Of a stretch of DNA of 64,000 nt, positions 53,114 through 61,596 are shown piece after piece. The stretch's first letter is position 1; the number at the start of each line of letters is the position of its first letter. The stretch spans positions 62,001-126,000 of the forward strand of contig NZ_DFQS01000005.1 in NCBI RefSeq assembly GCF_002377905.1, written 5' to 3'. The stretch is from Psychrobacter sp. UBA3483 (GTDB lineage Bacteria; Pseudomonadota; Gammaproteobacteria; Pseudomonadales; Moraxellaceae). The translations under genes and the position numbers were made by a program. The notes beneath the pieces were generated by a model, which searched no databases, was not told where the DNA came from, and saw only the letters and a list, made by a program, of their open reading frames with translations.

Positions 53114-53629
53114 TTAGACATTTTTACCATGTTGCTTTTGCTGAATGTCTTTTGCCAAGTTATAGCATTCATTGATATGGTCGGTGGCGATTTTTTTAAA
53201 AATCATATAGCCCATGGTCGCGGCGACCATTTGTCCGCCTAAAGGAATGAACTTAGTCACTTGCTTAGCAGCGATACGACCACCGAAACCTTGGACGGTC
53301 TTTTTCACGATACCACGTGTCGCCATTAAACCTGCAAAATCAACCGTACGGTCTTTTAAGGCTTGCCAATGGATGGCACGTGATTCTAAATCGACGGCAG
53401 ATTGACGCCCTTCAATCAGTCCAAAACGCTCACTGATTTCAGGTAGCAGAACGGTTAGCATGCTGGCATCGACTGCCACGTCAAAAAATGGAATAGGTAC
53501 GATTGCAACACCAGCAGAAAGCTTGGCGCGTTTTTTGACCAATTTTTCGCACTCCTTTTTGACTTTATCTAGGTCTAGATTAGGATCGATGGTATTAGGC
53601 AGTTTTTCAGCGGTTGGGGTGGTTTTCAT
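53114..53629 (-). CDS. small DUF697-like membrane-associated protein of unknown function
   Basis: 171 residues. After a polar N-terminus (~40 residues, Lys-rich) come two hydrophobic stretches, one at AGVAIVPIPFFDVAVDASML (residues ~39-58) and one at FIPLGGQMVAATMGYMIFKKI (residues ~128-148). The pattern of a VPIP-type turn and an IPLGG turn recalls DUF697/YcjF-like domains, but I cannot assign a function. An AGGAC site precedes the ATG. It stands alone, divergent from recJ and convergent with the DUF305 genes. Confidence 0.65.
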   Translation of the reverse strand: MKTTPTAEKLPNTIDPNLDLDKVKKECEKLVKKRAKLSAGVAIVPIPFFDVAVDASMLTVLLPEISERFGLIEGRQSAVDLESRAIHWQALKDRTVDFAGLMATRGIVKKTVQGFGGRIAAKQVTKFIPLGGQMVAATMGYMIFKKIATDHINECYNLAKDIQQKQHGKNV

Positions 53630-54018
53630 GACGCGTCCTTAAAATGTTTAAAAAATAGAAAGTAGTTAATATAGTAAAAGCAAACTTGGCAAAAATGATG
53701 AGTGTCTTATAATTTTCTCATAAGTCATCTTCTAATAACTCATCTTGAATCTTTACCATTTTATGGCTTTATAAGCGCCATACAATCATTGCTTTGTAGC
53801 AAAATGCAGAAAATTGCAGGCTCTCTGCACCGTTTTTGTAAATAAAGGGCAGGTTGGCAAGCAAGCGTTTAAACATTCGCCATCTGTAACCTTTATTTTT
53901 TCTACATGATATGTCATATAAATTACGCCATAAACCATAATTGGGCAATCGCCAAACCTAGACGATAGTGCTAAAAATTCTCATTGTGGCTATGTGCCAA
54001 AGCCAGTAGAATAGCACC
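53630..54018. other. 389-base divergent intergenic region before recJ
   Basis: AT-rich, with no reading frame or clear operator found. A TGCAGAAAATTGCAGG stretch with a TGCA repeat lies around 53800-53830. It presumably carries the promoters of recJ and the divergent small gene. Confidence 0.5.
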
Positions 54019-55854
54019 ATGCTAAATTTAACCCCCCGTTATACCTGCACTCGTATCGACGAGTTGCCCGCCGCGTTGCAACCACTTGCCGCCCAATCCT
54101 TTACCCTTGCTAGGCTTTATGCCGGTCGCGGTATCACTGCGTCTGATGAGTTAGAGACTGGCTTATCTGGTTTATTGCCAGCTGAAATGCTACATGGCGT
54201 CACCGAAGCGGTGCGTTTGTTAGATGTCGCCATCGACGAAGGTCAGCGTATCTTAATCGTCGGTGATTTTGATTGCGATGGGGCAACCAGTACCGCATTA
54301 ATGATGCGCGCGCTGACCAAGATGGGCGCGGTGGTTGATTTTTTAGTCCCTGACCGTTTTAAATATGGCTATGGTCTGACGCCAGAGATTGTCGAATTAG
54401 GTATCCAGACTTATAAGCCCGACATGATTGTGACGGTGGATAATGGTATCTCAAGCCATGACGGCGTGGCGCGGGCTCAGGCTGATGGCATCACTGTCAT
54501 TATTACTGATCATCACTTAACCACCAAAGAAACACCGCCTGCCGAAGCAGTGGTCAATCCCAATCAGCTTGATTGTCACTTTAGCAGTAAGGCATTGGTT
54601 GGCGTCGGTGTGGCGTTTTATGTGCTGGGACGCTTGGCGAAACTGCGCCGCGAAGCAGGCAAGTCTAGCGTGCAAGTCAGCCAATATTTAGATTTGGTCG
54701 CGCTTGGGACGATTGCCGATGTGGGTGTACTTGATAAAAACAATCGTATTTTAGTCCATCATGGTTTGAGCGCCATTCGCCAAGGTCGCTGCTCGCTTGG
54801 GATATTGGCACTGCTCGAACAAGCGGGCCGTGACCCGAAACAATTGCAGGCGCAGGACTTTGGTTTTGTTTTAGGTCCGCGTATCAATGCCGCTGGGCGT
54901 ATGGATAATATGCGTATCGGTATCGAGTGCTTATTGACCGATGACTGGAGCACCGCACAGCGTTTGGCGCAAGAGCTTGAGCAGCTTAACCGTACGCGCC
55001 GTCATGTCGAAGGTGAAATGCGCGCGCAAGCAGATAACATTGTGCAAGCATTAGCTACTGCTAACTCCAATGCCAATAATGATGCTGACGAGAGCGATGA
55101 AACTCTTATTCAGCCTAAAACTGAAAAGTCAGCAATTGATAATCAAAACCGCAGCATCATTTTATATCAAGACGATTGGCATCAAGGGGTTATCGGTATT
55201 GTCGCTGGACGTTTAAAAGAAAGCCATTATCTGCCCAGTATCGTTTTTGCACCAGCAGACACAGAGCGCACGGGAGCTGACGATGCCATCAAAGGCTCGG
55301 CACGCTCTATTGCAGGCGTGCATATTCGTGATGCGATTGAGCAAGTGGCCGAACGTTATCCTGATTTAATCAGCCACTTTGGTGGTCATGCCATGGCAGC
55401 AGGTTTAACCATCAAACGTCGTAATTTTGATGGCTTTGTGGCTGCATTTAACGAAGTCATGGCGCAGATGGATGATAAGGTATTTGCTGAGCAGAAATTT
55501 ACCGATGGACCATTGCAAGCGGCTGACTTTAGCTTATGGTTTGCAGAGCATCTAGCCAATGCCAGTATATGGGGTCATGGCTTTGCGCCGCCGATATTTG
55601 ACGGTGTATTTGAGGTATTAAGCTTTAAGATATTAAAAGACAAACACCTTAAATTGTCGCTACGTTATCCCGATGTGCAATATCCGATTGAGGCCATTCA
55701 ATTCAATTTCGATAGCAGTGCTTGGGATTACCGCGCCGAAAAAGTGCATGTATTATTTCAGCTAGATATTAACGAGTGGAACGGTAAACAAAGCTTGCAG
55801 TTGATGGTAAAAGAGTTGGCGCTGGTAAAAGAAACAGTAGAGGAAAGCGAGTAG
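54019..55854 (+). CDS. recJ: single-stranded-DNA-specific exonuclease RecJ
   Basis: 5'-3' exonuclease on single-stranded DNA acting in recombination, mismatch and base-excision repair. The DHH phosphoesterase core shows VGDFDCDGATSTALMMRAL near residue 80, VTVDNGISSHDG near 138 and ITDHHLT near 160. The DHHA1 region follows with SHFGGHAMAAG near residue 455 and an OB-fold nucleic-acid domain ends the protein. A ~30-residue polar insert (residues ~340-375, SNANNDADESDE) sits between the domains. 611 residues, near E. coli RecJ (577). The start lacks a strong ribosome site but agrees with homologues. Confidence 0.96.
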   Translation: MLNLTPRYTCTRIDELPAALQPLAAQSFTLARLYAGRGITASDELETGLSGLLPAEMLHGVTEAVRLLDVAIDEGQRILIVGDFDCDGATSTALMMRALTKMGAVVDFLVPDRFKYGYGLTPEIVELGIQTYKPDMIVTVDNGISSHDGVARAQADGITVIITDHHLTTKETPPAEAVVNPNQLDCHFSSKALVGVGVAFYVLGRLAKLRREAGKSSVQVSQYLDLVALGTIADVGVLDKNNRILVHHGLSAIRQGRCSLGILALLEQAGRDPKQLQAQDFGFVLGPRINAAGRMDNMRIGIECLLTDDWSTAQRLAQELEQLNRTRRHVEGEMRAQADNIVQALATANSNANNDADESDETLIQPKTEKSAIDNQNRSIILYQDDWHQGVIGIVAGRLKESHYLPSIVFAPADTERTGADDAIKGSARSIAGVHIRDAIEQVAERYPDLISHFGGHAMAAGLTIKRRNFDGFVAAFNEVMAQMDDKVFAEQKFTDGPLQAADFSLWFAEHLANASIWGHGFAPPIFDGVFEVLSFKILKDKHLKLSLRYPDVQYPIEAIQFNFDSSAWDYRAEKVHVLFQLDINEWNGKQSLQLMVKELALVKETVEESE

Positions 55855-55872
55855 TTGCTAGGCTTTAATACT

Positions 55873-56535
55873 TTAATACTTCCATTCAATGGTTGGAAAT
55901 TGCCAGTCATAACGAATGGCAAGCATGCGTAAGGTAAAAATCGTCGCCATTGCCGAGATATCGGCAATCCAAGCGCTTACGCCAAGATTGTGTAGGGCAA
56001 AATAAAGGATACCGCCCGTTAAAGCCGCACTGATATAAATCTCTTGCTGTAGCACCAGCGGAATCTCATTACAAATCATATCGCGGATGATACCGCCGAC
56101 AATAATGGTAATCACCCCGAGTAATAATGCCACCGGCACATTGGCGCCCATACTATCAGCAACTTTGATACCTATTAAGGTAAAGGCTGACAGGCCAATA
56201 GTATCAGAGAGTTTAAGGAATTTATCAACGCGCCTAGAGTTGGGATGAAAGAATATCTGCATCACCAGTGATGAGATGGTAATAACCGTCAGGTAACTCA
56301 TGTCTACCATCCAAAACAGCGGATGACGATCCAAAATCACATCGCGCACCGTACCGCCGCCGATGGCAGTCACAATCGATACCAGTAAGCAGCCAAAGAC
56401 ATCAAAGTTCTTATGCTTGGCTAATATCGTCCCTGAAATACTACAAGCGACAATCCCAATCATATCAAAAAGATAAATCAGCGAGCGCGGGTCAAAAGTA
56501 GTCATCAATTCAGAATTTAAAGCAATGGTGAGCAT
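55873..56535 (-). CDS. TRIC-type (UPF0126/YicG) trimeric intracellular cation channel
   Basis: Membrane protein of seven spans made of two inverted repeats, of the family later shown to form trimeric cation channels in bacteria. The repeated glycine/arginine-aspartate motifs are AIGGGTVRDVILDRHPLFW near residue 58 and VGGIIRDMICNEIPLVL near residue 145. 220 residues, normal for the family. It is on the minus strand, 67 bases downstream of a paralogue with the same layout, so the pair arose by duplication. The ion and role in this organism are unknown. Confidence 0.87.
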   Translation of the reverse strand: MLTIALNSELMTTFDPRSLIYLFDMIGIVACSISGTILAKHKNFDVFGCLLVSIVTAIGGGTVRDVILDRHPLFWMVDMSYLTVITISSLVMQIFFHPNSRRVDKFLKLSDTIGLSAFTLIGIKVADSMGANVPVALLLGVITIIVGGIIRDMICNEIPLVLQQEIYISAALTGGILYFALHNLGVSAWIADISAMATIFTLRMLAIRYDWQFPTIEWKY

Positions 56536-56602
56536 GCGTTTTTCTCATTAAAGCACTGCTATTTTTTCGGCCATGATGATAAGCGGCTAAACGACTCATT
56601 CG

Positions 56603-57238
56603 TTAATCGACCAAGCGAATAGAAGGCAGGTGCCAATCGAATTTAAGCGCGAGCATACGCACGGCAAAGATGATAAATAACATCATAAATTCATTGGTAA
56701 CCGCATCAACGCCCCAGTAATCAAGCGCTAAATAGCTCAAGGATCCTGCAATACTAGCGGTGATATAAATCTCACGCTGTAGCAGCAGCGGTATCTCATT
56801 ACAGATGATATCACGTAATAAACCACCGATAATCGCCGTCCAAACTCCCATCATAACTGCAATAACCGGCGACATATCTTGTGCCAACGCCACTTTAAAA
56901 CCAATGACACTAAAGGCCGCGAGCCCAATCGCATCAAAGAATTTAAGCGCTTTATCAATCTTATGATACAGATGAAAGAAAATTTGTAGAATAAGAGAGG
57001 TGAGGGTAATGACGATGACATAGTTGAGGTCAGTCATCCAAAATAGCGGATGACGATCGAGCGCCATATCACGTAATGTACCGCCGCCAATGGCATTGAC
57101 CATAGAAACCAAAATGCAGCCAGCAATATCAAAGCCTTTATGCTGCGCCAGCAAGGTACCCGCGATGGCGCAAGCAATGACGCCTACCATATCTAATAAA
57201 TACAGCAAAACATCGGGGAAAATAAAGTGATTCATCAT
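56603..57238 (-). CDS. TRIC-type channel, paralogue of the next gene
   Basis: Second member of the tandem pair; 211 residues, seven spans, with AIGGGTLRDMALDRHPLFWM near residue 50 and IIGGLLRDIICNEIPLLLQREIYI near 135. Most motifs are shared with the neighbour at 55.9-56.5 kb but the loops differ, so they are diverged paralogues and not a recent copy. It is only 14 bases downstream of the DMT transporter gene on the same strand and is probably co-transcribed with it. Whether the two channels form mixed trimers cannot be seen. Confidence 0.87.
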   Translation of the reverse strand: MMNHFIFPDVLLYLLDMVGVIACAIAGTLLAQHKGFDIAGCILVSMVNAIGGGTLRDMALDRHPLFWMTDLNYVIVITLTSLILQIFFHLYHKIDKALKFFDAIGLAAFSVIGFKVALAQDMSPVIAVMMGVWTAIIGGLLRDIICNEIPLLLQREIYITASIAGSLSYLALDYWGVDAVTNEFMMLFIIFAVRMLALKFDWHLPSIRLVD

Positions 57239-57252
57239 GACTTATTTTAGCC

Positions 57253-58431
57253 TCAACCGTCTTTTGCAAATAAAATCAGTCCTAGAATAATTAGCCCAAT
57301 ACCGACCAATCCCATTGCTGATGGTATGGCATTATCCAACAATAGTATACCACCAATCAAAGCAAAGATTACCTCGCTGGCTTGGGTCGAGTCAACGCCT
57401 GCGACTTCGCTTGAAGTCACCGCTTGCTCACGTGCATAAAAAAATATGCTTGTCGCCGCTACTCCAGCCAGTAATGCTACTAGCAAGGTATTAAATAACT
57501 GGGTGGTTGCAGGTGGTTCAGGCTGGATAAAAGCGCCTAAAATTAGCCAAAATGGAAAACTACCCAAAGTCATTAGCCAAACCTTGTTAAAGGCATTTTG
57601 TAATAGCGTCGTCTCGATAGCAGGAATGCGGGCGATGAAGTTTTGTAGAGGCGAAGAGGGTATGACTTCGATGCTAGAGGGGGTTTTTAAGGTAGCGTTG
57701 TTATCCGAAGTGCTAGACATGACAGCAGACAAATCGAAAGCTTCTGAGACAAGCGGTTGGTTAGCATTCTCGTGATAACTTTGTTCGCGATTGGGTTTAT
57801 TTGCTTCTTTTGCTTGTTGCGTTTTAGCCTTATCTTTATGGGGATGGTGTTTGCGCGAGTTGTGTGAGACTTGCCAGACCAGTTGATTGCCGATTGGGTA
57901 ACTAAAAGCCGCGATTAGCGCAGGTAGGGCACCGTAAAGCAGCATTTCTGCCATCGGTGCGCTATCAATATCGGCGAGGGCAGAGGCGCGCAAGCCTTCG
58001 CTGACATTGACCAATACTACCCCGATAAACACCAAAAAGGCATAAATAATAAATTTCTTATCAAACCTTTGCCCAAATGCCAATAGTACCAACAAACTGG
58101 TTACGACGGTAAACATAAAGGTAGCAGCCACGACCCAGCCTGCCACGTGGTCGCCTGCATAGCAAATACCGGTATAAAATACCCCAAAGCCAATACTGCC
58201 GGTAAGACACCAAAAGCGCCAGTGCTGAAGAAAAATGCTCGCAAGTGCTTCAATACGCCTAAAGCCATGTTGCAGGATAATAACAGCGCTGATAATCAGC
58301 CACATAAAGACATAGCGTAGGCTCGCTGACCAAAACCAATGACCACCGGCATTACTCATCAGCTCATTTAAAATAAATGTCGAGCTAAAGAACGCCCCTG
58401 CCAATAAGCCCAGTAAAATCAGTTTGACCAT
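57253..58431 (-). CDS. DMT-superfamily transporter (EmrE-like efflux family)
   Basis: Ten-span membrane transporter of the drug/metabolite superfamily, resembling the multidrug-resistance EmrE-type group (Pfam EmrE). It opens LILLGLLAGAFFSSTFILNEL and has GSIGFGVFYTGICYAGDHVAGWVVAATFMF near residue 80 and a C-terminal DSTQASEVIFALIGGILLLDNAIPS segment. The middle (residues ~195-285) is a hydrophilic, Lys/Asn/Gln/Ser-rich loop that most relatives lack. An AAGGAC site precedes the ATG. Substrate is unknown. A MITE-like repeat lies upstream. Confidence 0.8.
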   Translation of the reverse strand: MVKLILLGLLAGAFFSSTFILNELMSNAGGHWFWSASLRYVFMWLIISAVIILQHGFRRIEALASIFLQHWRFWCLTGSIGFGVFYTGICYAGDHVAGWVVAATFMFTVVTSLLVLLAFGQRFDKKFIIYAFLVFIGVVLVNVSEGLRASALADIDSAPMAEMLLYGALPALIAAFSYPIGNQLVWQVSHNSRKHHPHKDKAKTQQAKEANKPNREQSYHENANQPLVSEAFDLSAVMSSTSDNNATLKTPSSIEVIPSSPLQNFIARIPAIETTLLQNAFNKVWLMTLGSFPFWLILGAFIQPEPPATTQLFNTLLVALLAGVAATSIFFYAREQAVTSSEVAGVDSTQASEVIFALIGGILLLDNAIPSAMGLVGIGLIILGLILFAKDG

Positions 58432-58460
58432 GTATGCGTCCTTGCAGTCGGCTGGTTAGC

Positions 58461-58568
58461 TATAGTCAGAGCACTTTTAAACCGCTACGGTGTTACCTGT
58501 CCTAGATGTACTCAATGTACTATCTGCGGTCGGTCGCCTTGTAGCGATTCTAAAATTCCTTGACTATA
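58461..58568. repeat. MITE-like palindromic element
   Basis: A 108-base segment bounded by TATAGTCA and TGACTATA; 21 of the outer 28 positions of the two ends match as inverted repeats without gaps (shared CGCTAC). The centre is also partly palindromic and carries no frame. It lies between queE and the DMT transporter. Confidence 0.5.
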
Positions 58569-58650
58569 TTCAGAGGATGTTTAGTTTGGAATTTTGGTTG
58601 CTTGTTTATTTGAACTACTGATTTGCCCAATTTGCGCAAAGCTCATTCCA

Positions 58651-59391
58651 TTATTTACCTTTAGCATCGGCCCAAATAATCTTATGCAGTTGTAGTTGAA
58701 AACGTACAGGCAAGGCATCAGCCAGTATCCATTCAGCTAACTCACGCGCCAATACTGGCACATCGGGGCTGCTCAATGCTTCACTAGCAACGACTTCTTC
58801 TGCGACAGTAAACATTGGTGAAAACCAAACCGTACCGACCAATTTATCAAGTTGATGCTCAAACAGTGTTGCCTTTGCCCACTCATAATCATTGCGGTTC
58901 ATAATGACAAATTTGATTTGGTCGTGCTGGGTGAGATAGTTAAGGTTTGACCAAAGGTTTTTATCGACTTCACCTGAGCTTGGCGTTTTCAGATCCATCA
59001 CTTTGCTGACCGCAGGCGGTACATTTTTTACCGTCAGCGCGCCTGCGGTTTCAAGTGAAATCTCATAACCGTCATTTAATAAACGTTGCATCAATTCAAT
59101 GGCATTTGGCTGCGCTAATGGCTCGCCACCAGTCAAGCAGATACGCTGACACGGATAGCTTTTGATTGTTGCGATAATGGCTTCTAACGATTGCCGCTCA
59201 CCGCCACTAAAGGCGTACTCGGTATCACAATACACGCAGCGTAGCGGACAGCCAGTCAAGCGTACAAATATCGTCGGCAAGCCTGAGGTTAGCGCTTCAC
59301 CTTGCAAGGAATAAAAAATCTCGGTCAAACGTAGCCCTGCTTCGAGATCAGTGACAGGAATTGCCGAGGTGCGTAAAGATAACTCACTCAT
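58651..59391 (-). CDS. queE: 7-carboxy-7-deazaguanine synthase QueE
   Basis: Radical SAM enzyme making the deazaguanine precursor of queuosine, a tRNA base. The cluster motif CPLRCVYC sits in LTGCPLRCVYCDTEYAFSGG near residue 50, preceded by RLTEIFYSLQGE, and CLTGGEPLAQ is near residue 90; the C-terminus VPVLARELAEWILADALPVRFQLQLHK closes a typical QueE. 246 residues, longer than some QueE proteins. No other que gene is adjacent. The ATG has only a weak ribosome site. Confidence 0.94.
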   Translation of the reverse strand: MSELSLRTSAIPVTDLEAGLRLTEIFYSLQGEALTSGLPTIFVRLTGCPLRCVYCDTEYAFSGGERQSLEAIIATIKSYPCQRICLTGGEPLAQPNAIELMQRLLNDGYEISLETAGALTVKNVPPAVSKVMDLKTPSSGEVDKNLWSNLNYLTQHDQIKFVIMNRNDYEWAKATLFEHQLDKLVGTVWFSPMFTVAEEVVASEALSSPDVPVLARELAEWILADALPVRFQLQLHKIIWADAKGK

Positions 59392-59543
59392 AATATGTCA
59401 AATACAGTTAGGGATTGATAATGCTATCAAGCATTTATTAAATGAAAAAAGCGTCAATAATCTGACTAACTCTAAAAATGTTGGTATTCAAATGAGACGA
59501 AGATTATAACGTAAAGTTTTGCATTAAACTGCCATAAGGCATT

Positions 59544-59580
59544 AAAAAAGATGCTAGAGTCAACCTCAGCATCTTTTTTG
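59544..59580 (-). terminator. terminator of dapD
   Basis: Arms AAAAAAGATGCT and AGCATCTTTTTT around a loop of about 13; on the minus strand the T-run follows the stem. Confidence 0.8.
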
Positions 59581-59622
59581 ATAAAAAATTAACGTCATAA
59601 CTAAAGCTTAATCACCGAAAAG

Positions 59623-60444
59623 CTAGGCCAAACGTAATAACTCATTGACCGAGGTTTTGGCTCGGGTTTGCGCATCGACTTTCTTCACGATGATAGCAGC
59701 GTACAAACTGTGCGTACCGTCTTCTGATGGCAAGCTACCGGGTACAACGACTGAGCCTGCTGGTACACGGCCGCGATGAATCTCGCCCGTTTCACGGTCA
59801 TAAATGCGCGTTGATTGCCCGATAAACACGCCCATAGAAATTACTGAGCCTTCTTCTACTATCACGCCTTCAACGATTTCAGAGCGCGCGCCGATAAAGC
59901 AGTTGTCTTCGATAATCGTTGGATTGGCTTGCAGCGGCTCTAAGACACCGCCGATACCGACGCCACCTGATAAATGCACGTTTTTACCGATTTGGGCACA
60001 TGAACCAACCGTCGCCCACGTATCTACCATCGCGCCTTGATCGACATAAGCGCCAATATTGACGTACGATGGCATCAAGACAGCACCGGCTGCGATGTAT
60101 GAACCTTTACGAGCAACCGCTGGTGGTACCACGCGTACGCCCGCTGCTTTAAACTGCTCTTGCGTCCAATCAGCAAATTTGGTCGGTACTTTATCGTAAA
60201 ACTGCACGTGTTCGCCCGCCGCTTGCACATAGTTATCATTTAAGCGAAATGATAATAACACCGCTTTTTTGGCCCATTGATTGACCACCCATTCGCCATC
60301 TTTTTTCTCAGCAACACGCAAGCTACCGTTGTCTAACTGTTCAAGCACTGCGTTGATAGCCTCGCGTATATCTTGTGGCATGGTAGCTGGGCTATAGTCA
60401 TTACGATTTTCAAAGGCTTGCTCAATGGTTTGTTGCAATGTCAT
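59623..60444 (-). CDS. dapD: 2,3,4,5-tetrahydropyridine-2,6-dicarboxylate N-succinyltransferase
   Basis: Lysine and peptidoglycan (diaminopimelate) pathway enzyme that succinylates tetrahydrodipicolinate. A left-handed beta-helix of hexapeptide repeats is visible: VLMPSYVNIGAYVDQGAMVDTWATVGSCAQIG (residues ~120-155), HLSGGVGIGGVLEPLQANP and NCFIGARSEIVEGVIVEEG. I start at the ATG 60444 (MTLQQTIEQ), with AGGAA before it; the open frame continues 31 codons upstream. 273 residues, as in E. coli (274). Closed by a good terminator; the hydrolase gene lies 104 bases upstream. Confidence 0.97.
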   Translation of the reverse strand: MTLQQTIEQAFENRNDYSPATMPQDIREAINAVLEQLDNGSLRVAEKKDGEWVVNQWAKKAVLLSFRLNDNYVQAAGEHVQFYDKVPTKFADWTQEQFKAAGVRVVPPAVARKGSYIAAGAVLMPSYVNIGAYVDQGAMVDTWATVGSCAQIGKNVHLSGGVGIGGVLEPLQANPTIIEDNCFIGARSEIVEGVIVEEGSVISMGVFIGQSTRIYDRETGEIHRGRVPAGSVVVPGSLPSEDGTHSLYAAIIVKKVDAQTRAKTSVNELLRLA

Positions 60445-60548
60445 AAATATTCCTAAAGTTTGTGAAGGGTAAAAAAAATAACAAAAGTGGTCGTTTAAAT
60501 TAATCAAGCATGTTGTTACCAAGCATGTTATTACCAAGTATTTTGTTG

Positions 60549-61487
60549 CTAGGCAGCAGTATTGCTATTTATCCAGTCTACAATATCTTGATAAACCTGC
60601 TGTTTATTCTGCTCATGAATCGGCTCATGGCGCATGTGCGGGTAGAGCTGTAGCGTGATATTGCTAAAGTTCTGTTTTTCTAAACGGCTGGCAATTTTGC
60701 GGATACCTTTGCCCATATCGCCGATCGGATCGTTCTCGCCACTGACCAGTAACATCGGAAAATCTTTGGCAATAGTCGTTGCCCAGTTTTTATTGAGACC
60801 CGCTTCCATTAAGCTAAACAAGGTTAAAAACCCATTGTTGGTAAAGTCAAAGCCCGTCAATGGATCGGCTTCATAAGCTTCGACAGCCGCAGGGTCTTCG
60901 TTCAACCAGGCAAATTCTGAAGAAGAAACACGGTTATCAAGCTTGCTATTGAGTACCTTATTCATCACATTGGCAAAAACTGGGTTTGGCTTTTTGGGCG
61001 CTACTTTTGCCAGTACTTTATTGATCGGTAATAGCACTTTGGTCAATGGATTGGCATCAGCGGTACCCATTAAAATTGCACCAGTAAAGTTCTGGGCGTG
61101 ATGTTTGAGAACATTGCGCACGATAAACGAGCCCATCGAATGACCCATAACGAAATGCGGCACATTAGGATGGCGCGCTTTCAAGCTGTCCGCCATGATA
61201 ATAACGTCTTTTAATAGCGACTGCACCGGATGTTCTTCAGCAAAAAAACCCAAATCATTGGCTGATTTGACCGTCTGTCCATGACCCAGCTGATCATAAG
61301 TGGCGACCGCAATGCCATTATCCGCTAAAAACTGCGCAAGCTCTGCATAGCGGCCACTGTGCTCTGCCATCCCATGCACAATCAGTAGGGTAGCAGTAAT
61401 CGGCGTCGTCTTATCGCTTGGCTCAAAAAAAGTATGGTGCAGATAATGGGTGTTGTCAGAGGAGGTAATTTGCGCGGTGTTACTCAT
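60549..61487 (-). CDS. alpha/beta hydrolase, monoacylglycerol lipase/lysophospholipase type
   Basis: Serine hydrolase of the alpha/beta fold with likely activity on acylglycerols or lysophospholipids. The oxyanion region LLIVHGMAEHSGRY is near residue 35, the nucleophile elbow GHSMGS near residue 115, and the acid and base are probably the Asp in SGENDPIGD near residue 250 and the His in YPHMRHEPIHE near 285. The 312 residues fit the family. An AGGAT site precedes the ATG. No signal peptide was seen. Substrate not determined. It lies between dapD and the amidohydrolase on the same strand. Confidence 0.85.
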   Translation of the reverse strand: MSNTAQITSSDNTHYLHHTFFEPSDKTTPITATLLIVHGMAEHSGRYAELAQFLADNGIAVATYDQLGHGQTVKSANDLGFFAEEHPVQSLLKDVIIMADSLKARHPNVPHFVMGHSMGSFIVRNVLKHHAQNFTGAILMGTADANPLTKVLLPINKVLAKVAPKKPNPVFANVMNKVLNSKLDNRVSSSEFAWLNEDPAAVEAYEADPLTGFDFTNNGFLTLFSLMEAGLNKNWATTIAKDFPMLLVSGENDPIGDMGKGIRKIASRLEKQNFSNITLQLYPHMRHEPIHEQNKQQVYQDIVDWINSNTAA

Positions 61488-61596
61488 AAACGAATCCTAA
61501 TATTGATATAAAAGAGACAGAAAAAACCTTATAGTCAAAATTATAGGAATTTGACTATAAAGCATTAAATTTTTTTAGTATGCTGTCATTATAGTT

